Positions 30,380-40,734 of a stretch of 64,000 bases of DNA are shown one piece after another. The stretch's first letter is position 1, and the number at the start of each line of letters is the position of its first letter. The position numbers and the translations under genes are program-made. Origin of the DNA: Trissonchulus latispiculum. Taxonomy: Eukaryota > Nematoda > Enoplea > Enoplida > Ironidae. A model generated the notes under the pieces. The model made no database searches and was not told where the DNA came from. It worked only from the letters and a program-made list of their open reading frames with translations. The stretch spans positions 1 to 64,000 of the forward strand of contig JASAND010008357.1 in assembly GCA_030248195.1 (NCBI GenBank). Direction: 5' to 3'.

Positions 30380-30969
30380 GAGTTGAGAGAAACCCTGTTC
30401 AGAACAATCTGGTTGGCCATGTTAGTTACCAATTTTCCTAATTTTCAGGAACTTCTTCGGCTCCTGCACTCTTTAGAAATATTCCAGTAGAAACTACAGG
30501 AATCACTTTTGTAGATGATAAATACAAAAGCTTTTGTAGAAAATATATGTTAAGCATGTTAAGTCTTGTAATTTCTTCAGGACATCGTTGGTAATTTTTA
30601 CCGGATATACTTTGCTAGAATTGATCACAAATTTGACTAATATTCAATACAAATGGAACTCTGTAGTTTTCACTCGTTTACAGGTTTATTCTACAGGAAA
30701 GTATCGATACGCTGATAACGCAAACGGCAAACTGAGATATAATGGCGACAGTGAACATAATTTTTAAGATTAAACTAAATACTTTTGAAAACTAGACTGT
30801 AAAAACTACAGGTTTGGCATCTGATTTCGGATTGTCCAAATAGTTGAACAAATCTGCAGCTTAATACTCTAGTACTTTCTACAAGAAACTCTTGTAAAAA
30901 AACTACAGGTTTCCTTTGTATTTTTACAGGAAATTTCTGTAATTTTTACTATTAGAGAGGCCGGTAAAA

Positions 30970-32086
30970 CAGAGTTGGCAATGGACACATTTTTCAATGA
31001 CCGTGACCGCCCCGCGCCCGCACCTTTGGTGACCGCGACCGCCCGCGACCACGCCCGCAGCCCGCATGAAATTTGTTTGACCGCAATGACCGCCTTGTTA
31101 AAAGTTCACTTTGAACAAACTTCAAGTGAAATTTAACTGAAATAAGCAAAATTCTGATTCTTGTACAACATTGGCACACGCTCAATGGATAAAGACTAAT
31201 CTGAATTAAATTGATCTACTTTTGGTTAGCTACAATTTTAATGAAAAAGGGTAAAAGAGAACTATCAATTTTTGAAAAATCAAATATCGCCAAATTTCGA
31301 CAGCTCGAATAAGCGCAAGGGCTGTCAAGTGTATATACACCAATTATCTAGTATTGAACTGAAAAGGCTAAACTGCTATATATATTAGATTGTTTTATCG
31401 CAGATTTTATGGATAATTAAAAGCGGTTATAAAAATAGCCCTCGGCTGTCCGGCATTTGATGAGGGCTAATTTTCAGGAATTTAAGTGTATAGCGTTTAT
31501 GTTTTGGAAAATTAAAAGAGTCCAAATTCAAAAATTCTGACGAAAGTTTTTACGGTTCTTTTAACATTAAGAGTTTGAAAGAGAATCAGTGAAATTTCAG
31601 CTCTCAGCAAGGTTTTTGAAGCCTGAATTAGAGAATTTTTAACCTTTCGGTCATTCCTGAAATAGTTATTTCTGTAAGCTCAAAGTATTAGTTGTTTAAA
31701 ACAGTGGAGACGCCCAACCCAAACTCGGCTTTTTTGATTTCATTGCAACCAGTTTAATACAAGTGTTAAGCTTTTAGTTGAGTAACTGCAGCATTTCAAA
31801 ATTCATTGCGCGGCTATATTGAGGAAAGGGATATAAATAAAACTACTTTTAGGTAGAAAACAGTGCAACTGTTTTGATAATGAAGCAGTTAAGAAATAAT
31901 TTTTGTCAGGACCAGGCATTTAAATATTAAAATAAAAAATAGTATAAAAATGCCTATAAACAGGCCTTATAAGGCAAATTAAAAGAAAATTTGCGGTCGT
32001 TGCGGTCACATAATTGTGTCCACGCCCGCATGGGCCCGCGGGTACCCGCGGGTACCCGCGGTTAACCACGACCGCAGCCAACTCTG
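30970..32086. mobile_element. hAT-like non-autonomous element, 1,117 bp
   Basis: Perfect 8 bp target duplication CGGTAAAA at 30962-30969 and 32087-32094. The ends are CAGAGTTGGC and GCCAACTCTG. Subterminal GC-rich boxes rich in GACCGC/GCGGTC and GGTACCCGCG lie on both sides. No transposase remains. The flanks at about 30470-30960 and 32095-32200 share TACAGGAA/TTTCTGTA boxes, so it probably landed inside an older repeat. Confidence 0.85.
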
Positions 32087-32395
32087 CGGTAAAATATACA
32101 AAAGCTGCTTTTGTGGAGAACACAGGAAGCTTTGCTAGTGACAGGAGCACTTTTGTAGAAAACTACAAGATTTCCTGTAATTTCTACAGGAGTCTTTTTA
32201 TTCCGCCTGGAGGCGGAATCATTGCTTTGGAAAATGGATGCTAAACAAGTAGGTATAAAAGGCCGGTCCGACCGCAAAAATGGTGCCATCCCCAGTTCAA
32301 ATCTAGGGGGAACCTGATCCCCTACTATTACAAACAACCACCTTAGCTTCAGGTGCCTACCCAGCACCTTAAAAAACTACTAAACCTAGTGAATC

Positions 32396-32440
32396 ACAGT
32401 CGAACTGTTTCGACCCCTGCCAAGGGTCTCATCAGACGGC
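32396..32440 (-). ncRNA. Hammerhead-like motif (candidate, probably inactive)
   Basis: On the minus strand CTGATGA (32435-32429) is followed by the stem GACCC...GGGGTC and then GAAAC (32411-32407). This is the exact arrangement of the hammerhead core with a well-paired stem II. After GAAA a small CAGT-TCG-ACTG hairpin can serve as stem III with the expected A-T closing pair. The base at the cleavage position would then be G, and I find no good stem I, so activity is doubtful. The reading SPDETLGRGRNSS in the same DNA suggests a retroelement 3' end. Confidence 0.3.
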
Positions 32441-32838
32441 TTAAGGCTACCGTTACGGTGTTTTCTTTTTTGCCTCTTTTATATTCTTTAGTCTCTTTAA
32501 TATTTGTGCATCTTGTGTGGGCATATATACACCATTTTTTGAGGGCTATATGCATCTTTTTGTGGGCTTTTTTATGTTGTCATGAGCTATATGCTTCTTT
32601 TTTCTGTTTTCTTATTAAATTCTATTTTAAACAATTTTATAATATCCATAAGCATAACTGGTAATACCATCGTCTAATAAATATCGTTTATCATCAAACG
32701 GGGATAAACCCTTCTTATTAACGTGTGCACTATGCAACTTATGTTTATCACTTCTAATAAAATTCATAGCACAATACATAGTAGACCCTTCAAAAATACT
32801 TGAAACATATCATTTCTTGAAACATACATCATTTCAAC

Positions 32839-34689
32839 TAGAGTTGGGACCGGTTCCACTAGAACCGGTTGGAACCGGAATCGGAACCGGAACCGGAACC
32901 GAACCGGAAAGAATATTAGAACCGGAACCGGAACCGGAACCGGTAGGATTTGGAACCGGCCGGTTCCACTCTTAAAAATGGACTTGAACTAATTTTTTGC
33001 AGGAGTTTAAATTTTGCAAAAGCTGGATTTTGTTTTTGTGGTTGCCATTCACTGTTGCCATTCATATTGTCTTTTTCAAGCTAGTGACTGAAATTGAAAC
33101 TAAAAATCTAGTTTGAACTGAAACTAAACAAATTTAGACCAGAAGGCGAAATGTGTAGGATGAGGCTGATAATAATTAAGAGTTTCAAACTAAACGTGAA
33201 ATGAAGGTACAATTATTGGAATCGAAACTGAAGCTGACACCCCATAGAATAAATTTAGACCCTAAACTGAAAACGACAGCTTCAGCTTCCACTGAAGGTG
33301 ACACAAACTCACCGCTTCCCCTTTTCAGGCGATCGAGGCACCTTTCAGGTTTCACTGAAGCCGAGTCATAGAATAAAGAGAAATTAAGAGAAATTCGAAT
33401 GTGTCTTTGAATCAACACTAGTGACATTATCCCGTCTGTTAAGACAAAAATTAAATGTTAAACATACTTGAAAAATTAGAAACATGTATTGTAAGGGAAA
33501 ATTTCTGCTTCCTTTATTCTGGAAGGAATTTCGTAATTTTTTGTTTTCATGCTTCTGATTTTTCAAATTTTGTTAAGTAATTTTGTGTGTATTACAAAAT
33601 GCAGTTGTGAAAATATCTCTAAATTAATTTTAACGAATTTTTGAAATTTTCTGTTTTAAAATTCCAATTGTAATTGATGAAAGACGAGCACTTTCGTTCA
33701 GATGTGAACGATACAACGCCGAATGAAAACTTTAACCAGCTTACATATTTGAATATTAATCTCATAGAACAGATGAGAGCTCGATGGGATGTAGTCGGAA
33801 ATTGAGTATATCTTCTCAAAAAATTGGTAAATGGAAGGTGGTGTTGTCAGCACGCTAGATTTAAGCAACATTTTTTTAAAAAATAGTAAATTTTAGAGGT
33901 GTAGAAAACTTCGAAAGTTGAGTACTTATTTTCTTATTTTTAAGCTATCGGCAACGGAGACGAAAGTCAATCAAAGTTCAAATAATGGAACAGCGTGTAG
34001 AAGTATCTGTTAGCTATTTTGTGTAATCAAGCGACTGTACATTTCCTCGTTAAATATAACTTTAATATAAATATATATGTTCTTCTTTCTAATTTGGCTT
34101 TCAGCTTTTAAATATTTTAAATGCATTTAAATGTTTTGGAAACTGTTTGCTTCTTACACTGTACTCTTTTTAAAGAAATAAAAATTTAAGCTCCAGTATA
34201 TCTCAATTCTCAACATGTTTTACTGAAACGTTGTGCAGTTTACAAGATTCTGTTCAGAAGGCGCTGTCTGCATTTAGATGCACAGTAGAATCTCACCGTG
34301 AATTATCGAAACAATTTGCTCGACCATACTAAAGTTTTAATTTTTTACAAGTTTTAGTGTATGTTGTGCATATAGTAACAGCATTTGTAATGGAGCAAAT
34401 TCAAGGTAAGGCAAAAACTTTAAAATTCTAAGTAAACAAAAAGTTTAACCCAGTTGGTTATTATCGCATTACCTATTCCAATTGTTTTGCAGTATTGCTT
34501 TATAATTTTGATTGTATATATAACCCTTGCTGGGGGCCTGCATCCAATATTAAATAATGTTAAAATGTAACTACGAATTTTGTACTTGGAACCGGGAACC
34601 GGAAGCTAGAACCGGAACCGGAACCGGAACCGGTACTCTAGAACCGGAACCGGAACCGGTTTTGAAAATTGGAACCGGTCCCAACTCTA
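32839..34689. mobile_element. hAT-like element with AACCGG-rich terminal repeats, 1,851 bp
   Basis: Exact 8 bp target duplication ATTTCAAC at 32831-32838 and 34690-34697. Terminal inverted repeats are TAGAGTTGGGACCGGTTCCA. Each is followed by a tandem (GGAACC)n-like array with AACCGGTT boxes (32850-32970 and 34585-34675). The 1.6 kb interior has only short frames, so it is non-autonomous. A decayed relative is at 28022-28100. Confidence 0.85.
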
Positions 34690-34779
34690 ATTTCAACATA
34701 TCATGAAACATATCCACATATCATCATTTCAACAACACTTGTTTGAAATGAACCCCCTTTTTACCACAGACTTTTTAAA

Positions 34780-37330
34780 CCTTTAAGCCTCTCGCTCAAA
34801 TTCACCCGAATTGGGTAATGCTGTCACGATCTCAACGGAATCTGGTAGTCCCAGCATTACCAGTGAAAAGGAAAGCACCAATCAAACTGTTACAGTTACT
34901 TCAGTTGTACGGAGATCAGTCTTGTCCCTTGCCGCATTTCAACTACGTACGACAAAACTGAACCTTATGCAACTGCAAACTCATATGCGACTTAATTACT
35001 CTTCTAATTCTCGAAAAATTAAACCAGTTAGGAAATGTTATCTCAATTGTCCGCAATGGAATCGAAAGTCAATTCCTTGAATACTTCGGTTCAAAAATGT
35101 GCAGATTTAGCATCAATAAAAGAAATTATTTTCCTGCGTGCTAATGCAATGCGGTTGAGTGGAAAATCAACTGACATGAGCAGCAGCAACTTGAGTTCAA
35201 AAATCCCAGAAAATAGCATGAGGATATAGTAAGCAAGCTTTAATAGTTTCAAAACAGTGACTAAAAGGCTTGTAGCAAGCTAAGTTCGGGAGGCATAATC
35301 TGGTGGCCGGAAACTAGAGGCCTTCACGACCTTTCATTTTCAGGCCCGGCCCGGCCCTGCCCGGCCCATAGAATTTTCTGCTCGGTCCAGCCCGGCCCGG
35401 CCCGTTGGAAATTTTTCAACCTTGCTTTATGTTTATGAGCTTAAGGGGGGTACATTTTTGGACAGTTCATTTTTACATATATTGTTGTTTGAGCGAGATA
35501 TTTTCACGAGCTTTTGAAAGTAAAGTCGGATCTCATATGGTTGTTGAATAATTTGACCTCAAAGTTGGGGTGTGCATGTGTTAAACATAGGAATATGGAA
35601 AAGTGGTGATTTTATTTTAGCGCCAAAAAATTTCTCTATGAACGGTCATGACATGAATCTGTATTATTTTGGATTTAAATTGCAGCTATTATTATGAACT
35701 GCGATATCTTGGAAGTGAAACTTTGATTTAGGTCTCTAAAATTTTTTAAAAAATTTTTATTTGAAGTAAACAGTGGAAACTAATCAAAATCCAACGTTTC
35801 TTGTGAATGAAAAGTAGGGTCGTCGAAAAGTATTATATACTGCTCTATTTCAAAGGCCTAAATAAAAATTCTAATTCAAAGGTTCCGTAGTATTTAAACA
35901 GGCGGTTCCAATGATACCAACTGTTTCTTTGCTACTCTCACCAGTAACGAGATTTTTTGGCGCAAAAATATGGATTTTCGACAAAATTTTAAAAAGTACG
36001 GTTTTTAGTAAATTTGACTAAATTACGACATAAGGATGGACCCAAACTGCCTCTTTTGCATTTCAAAAATGTGTAGTCATGCCTTTGGATCTTGTAGCAT
36101 AAATTATGCTGACAGCTGTGTTCAGTATTTCTCAGTGCGCGAATCGGGATCCTCAGACCCCGAATTTCACAAAATAGCGATTTTTCAATTTTTTCAAACT
36201 ATGGCATATTATACACCAATCGAAAGCTCTCAGTGCAGGAATGAATTCTTCTCACAGAACTATGTCTTGCAAATGCTTCTATTTTAAGGTAAGCGCTGTT
36301 AAATGTTTCAAGACAGCAGTGGTAAGCTCTAAACTAAACCAAAATGCTGCCATTTTGAAACTGAAGGTTGGCTTAATTGTTACTGATTTATTTATTTTTA
36401 TTAGTTGGATTAGTTTGTTTATCTTAAATTTCGTTTGCTGTTTAGTTTTTGGTTTAGTTTAGAGGCGCTGCCAAAGTTAACTGCTGATGACTGCATATCC
36501 CAGTTTTCTGAAACAGAATTTCAGCCTCCCGGTACATCTACTCCATCCATTCAATACAAAGTGAATGTTGGCTTATTATTGTTACTAATTTATTTATTTT
36601 TATTATTTGGATTAGTTTGTTAATTTTAAATTTCGTTTGCTGTTTAGTTTTTGATTTAGTTTAGATACTTTGCCAAACTTAGCTGCTGATGACTGCATAT
36701 CCGAGTTTTCTGAAACAGAATTTCAGCCTCCCGGTACATCTACTCCCTCCACTCAATCAGCCCACATCTCTTCGATTCGATATATTTGTAATAAGTAAGA
36801 AAGAAGAAGAAAGTCATGTAATAAAGCCTGCTTTTCCTTAAACAGGGAATTGGCTTCCATGCCTCAGACGGATACTGACATTTACTATTTAGGAGTCTTC
36901 GAGGAGACTGTTTCAAATTGTTTTGAGCCGAAGTTTTTAACTCAAACAATGTTTTAGGTAAACTAAAGGAAAGCGGAATGAGAAAAATTTGTTAGCTCGA
37001 AAGTTGTTATATATCCTATTTACCAAGGCCAAACTTCAACAGTCCAATGCCAGTGGAAGCCCTCACAAATATAATCAGTGTATTTATCGGAAAAATCCAC
37101 TATATTTCCGCAGTTAGAGTACTGTTACGTGAACTCAACAAATACTACGAGGGAGTAATTATTGCTAGCTCCATCCAAACTGCAGAGAGGTTTAAATACA
37201 ACGATAAATGAGATTTGTCGAGCAGTTTTGAATACATCCAATGTAAAGCTGGGCATTTTACCAGCTGTGGCTCAACAAATGGACATTCCTGCTAGCTCTA
37301 ATAGTATTGCCCGTGAAGAAACTTCAGTTT
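34780..37330 (+). pseudogene. Decayed exon-like open stretches of unknown gene
   Basis: Two overlapping frames at 34793-35229 read SPSITSEKESTNQTVTVTS, then after a frame change MLSQLSAMESKVNSLNTSVQ, a coiled-coil-like segment. Downstream, two tandem copies of a 196 bp unit each carry an exon-like block after a TTTAG (ADDCISQFSETEFQPPGTST at about 36485-36545, and a copy at about 36680-36740). Frame breaks suggest a dead gene or element. GGCCC-rich repeats at 35340-35405 interrupt the region. I do not recognise the family. Confidence 0.3.
36363..36755 (+). repeat. Tandem duplication, about 196 bp unit, two copies
   Basis: Each copy begins near GGTTGGCTTA-type sequence, runs through ATTTCGTTTGCTGTTTAGTTT and ends after CCCGGTACATCTACTCC. 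The copies differ by scattered substitutions and contain the exon-like block described for the surrounding decayed gene. Confidence 0.65.
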
Positions 37331-38140
37331 AAACGCAGTCGGTTCAATTCATTGTAATCGACCCTTTTTCGGCTTACGTCTTCTCTTCTCAAGATTATGA
37401 TGATTATTATTATTCTACGTTATGAAAGCTTGATAACTGGAAATTTTTTAATTGTAGTTTATGCTAATGTGTGTCACATACATACATCATATCCTTTGAT
37501 TGCTGATTTCATTAAAATTTACTGCACGCACAGTATTGGTTCAGTTTAAGACTTTAAGTTTAAGCTTCTCGTCTAGGTAACAACACAGTTTCAAAGCATA
37601 CTGAGTCAGGTTTTGCTGTGAACTAAATTCATATGTCTAAGCCGATCAGCAATGCTGACAAAAACATATCTGCAATGTTTACTTGGCAGCGCTGTGACGC
37701 CTTTTCTAAAACATGTATGGAAGGATGGGAATGTGGGCATGTTGAAATTGCAACAAAGTCTTGAGATGAGCTTTTCTGACAGAGTCCGGTTGTGGAGTAG
37801 AAATGCCACCTCCAACCAAACTGTTGCTAAACCTTAATGAATTTTTCTGGTTTTCCGCAAATTGCAAGTGCAAGCGGAGTTGGAACATTTGGAAAACTCC
37901 TGCTTGTAGAACGTTTTTGAACAGTGCGCTAAAAGGAATCTAGTTTCTTCCACTAATCTTCCTTCAGAAGTTTCTTCCCAGAAGTTTTAAATTTTAACTG
38001 CAAATTTTCATAATCCTCTATGCTGAAAAATTCATTTTCAGGGCAGCACAGCCGGCACATAAATTGCAGGCGTTATCCAAGACTTGTGCAAAGAGAGAGC
38101 GCTTTTGTTGATCTGACAAATTGGAGGAATCCCACGCTGA

Positions 38141-39030
38141 TTATGTATCTGGCAGCTTCTCCCAAATTTTAAATTCCCCCCAAAAATGGATCGGGCCAAA
38201 TTTTAATTTTTCTGAAAATGCTGCAAAAATGAGAATAAAAACAGGGGGGGCTCCCCCATGATAACCCCCCTCACCAAAATACAAAATGAGACTACCCCTC
38301 CCCTTCCGGCACTTCCCGAAACAGGATACAAAGACTTTTGGCATGCGTACATTCCAGTTCTAAAGTACACATTTTAAAATTTTTGAAAATTTGAGAAAAC
38401 AGAAAACAGAAATGTGAGAAAACAGAAAACGGGGGGGGGCGCCCCTCCCCCCTAAAACAGACATTTTAGTCAGATGATTCAGCATCCAAGCAAAAACTTT
38501 TGGCATCCTCTCCTCCCCCATGAATTTCCCCCTTCCAAAATGGATCGGGGAAAATTTTAAATTTCCTGAAAATGCAGCAAATAAAAAGGGAGCCCCAAAT
38601 TTTAAATCCCCCCAAAATACAAAATGATACTATCCCTCCCCTTCCGGCACTTCGCAAAACAGGATACAAAATGAGACTTTTGGCATACGTACATTTCAGT
38701 TCTAAAGTACACATTTTAAAATTTGAGAAAATGTGAGAAAACAGAAAACGGGGGGCTCCCCAAAACGGAAATTTTATTCAGATGATTCAGCATCTAAAGA
38801 AAAACTTTAGGCATCTTCTCCTCCCCCTCCCAAAAATAGATAGTGCCAAATCTTAAATTTTCTGAAAAGTCAAAAATCAAAAACAAATCAAAAAAGGGAG
38901 CCCCAAAGTTTAAATTTTCTGAAAATGCAGCAAATGTAACAAAGAAAGCCCCAACCCTCCCCTCCCCACCCAAGTTTTAACAAATTTTGATAATCGATCA
39001 TGCAGCAAATGTATAAAAGAAAGCCCCAAC
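38141..39030. repeat. Imperfect tandem repeat, about 0.3 kb unit, near three copies
   Basis: Blocks recur in the same order: AAATGGATCGGG, then TTTCTGAAAATGCAGCAAA, CCCTCCCCTTCCGGCACTTC, CAGGATACAAA, GTACATTTCAGTTCTAAAGT, GAGAAAACAGAAAACGGGG and CAGATGATTCAGCATC. Copies start near 38165, 38535 and 38825; the last is incomplete. C- and G-runs punctuate the units. No coding function is evident. Confidence 0.6.
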
Positions 39031-39309
39031 CCTCCCCTCCACCGCGCTCGTTCAACCTTCCCCAGCTTTTCTGCAGCCGTGCTTTTCTCCCCACTCGTCT
39101 AACAAGCAGACGTGGACGTCTATTGCCAAGCGGGGCGGCTGCATTTGGCTGGTACGAACGTAGCTGCCTTGAGAGTGACTGCGATGCATTTTGTGCCAAT
39201 AACCGCACGGTACCTTACTCGGGGATCAAGTTTTCTGTCCTTGATCTCTCCTCCTCTTGACAACGGGGAGGTCCACTGACGGGCCGCCCACAGCGTGCTC
39301 AAAGGTGGT

Positions 39310-39780
39310 GGGCCAAAAATAATTAATAATTATTTAATTAATCTTTAATTAATCATTATTTAGTTAATTAATATTTAATAATAAATTAATATTTAACTAA
39401 TTAATATTTAATTACTATTTAAATAAAAATATTAAACTTGAAGAAATAAGCTTAATCTTGATTTTATGTTTGAAAAACAAAAATCAAAAATCAAAAGTCA
39501 AACGCTTGTTTCTTGTTTTTTATTTTTGTTTTGAAATCAAAAACAAAAATCAAGCGATTGTTTCTTGATTTTCGATTTTTGTTTTTCTGCAAAAACCAAC
39601 AAACAAAAGCATGTTATTTGTTTTTTGTTTTTCAGAGAAAAATTCAATGCAGCGACCTATCGGCGGGACAAAATTTTATTGTTGATTGTTAATTTTCGTT
39701 TTTCTGCTTCAAAAACAAAAATCAAAAAACCTCGTTGATTTTTGTTTTTTGATTTTTCAACATTCCGAAAAATCAAATGA
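39310..39780. repeat. AT-rich and CAAAAATC/GATTTTTG repeat region
   Basis: 39315-39430 consists of ATTAATTA-type repeats. 39450-39780 alternates blocks of CAAAAATCAAAAAC with the reverse complement GTTTTTGATTTTTG. It could fold extensively and may be a decayed fold-back element. Confidence 0.5.
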
Positions 39781-40709
39781 TCGCACAATACACTGACATA
39801 ACCGGGCTCACCACATTAACTGAGCTTGATTGGCCCAACTAGCCAACAAACTTTACTTGATAAATACTGATCAATGAAGACTTCTGTGTCTTGTATAGAA
39901 ACTGTAATTATAATGAATATAAGGCGCTCTGAGATTTCTTTGGAGGTCAAATTTGTCCTCTAAACTAGATAACTTATACACTCCTTGCTGAGGTACCTTG
40001 AAAACTGAACAGTCTGTATTATGAGTGATTATCCTCATGTTTCATAAACTCATATTTAATAGATCAATATGGATAGTTTCTATCGCGTCCCACATAAACC
40101 GCCGAGAATTAAATTAAACTAATTTTAATTAAATTTAAACTAAGTTAATGCTTCTTCTTCTTCTTCTTCTTTTTGTCCTTCTTTGAAGGTTGTGTAAATT
40201 TGATTGTACGAAAAAACCAGTTTATACGTTCCATGCTTTTACCCAAGATTGGTTACTAGCCACCGCTATATTCACAGTTTCAAGATAAGACATTTTAGAT
40301 CCTGATAAAAGACACAACTTGTTTTGCAATGGTTTATAAAGTGTAAATTTACAGTACTTCCAAGTGCAACTGCGTGTTTAACTTTTTATGCATTTCCGTG
40401 GAGTATTATTGCTGCAGCTGTAGTCACGTCTGGTAGCTGTTTTGTTTTTTTGGCTTCCGTTTGTGGACTGACAACTTGTTAATTAGAGGAGTCACCTTAA
40501 AAGGCTACAAACCCGCATATAACACATCTTTCTAGTTCGTCTCTAAAGTTGTTTTCAAATAAAACAGCTACACTAATCAACTAATCACTAACAATTTAAT
40601 AGTATTAACTTTTATGCAACAGATAGCAGCTTTGCTCTCAGTGTGCTTCGCTGAAAGCTATCCACTTTGTTGCATGCACTTACATTTGTCCATATAATTA
40701 ATTTTTAGG
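39781..40709. other. Region upstream of the P450 gene; no gene seen
   Basis: Nothing conserved is visible apart from a short (CTT)n run at 40151-40171. The TAATTTTTAG acceptor-like sequence ending at 40708 suggests that a 5' non-coding exon of the P450 gene lies in this stretch or further upstream, but it cannot be recognised by eye. Confidence 0.35.
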
Positions 40710-40734
40710 TCAATTTACTTGCAATATAGCCAAT

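Noticed and set aside
34811..35229. Functional coiled-coil protein gene
   Set aside because: The two frames overlap out of register and lack a consistent splice model; listed only as a decayed stretch.
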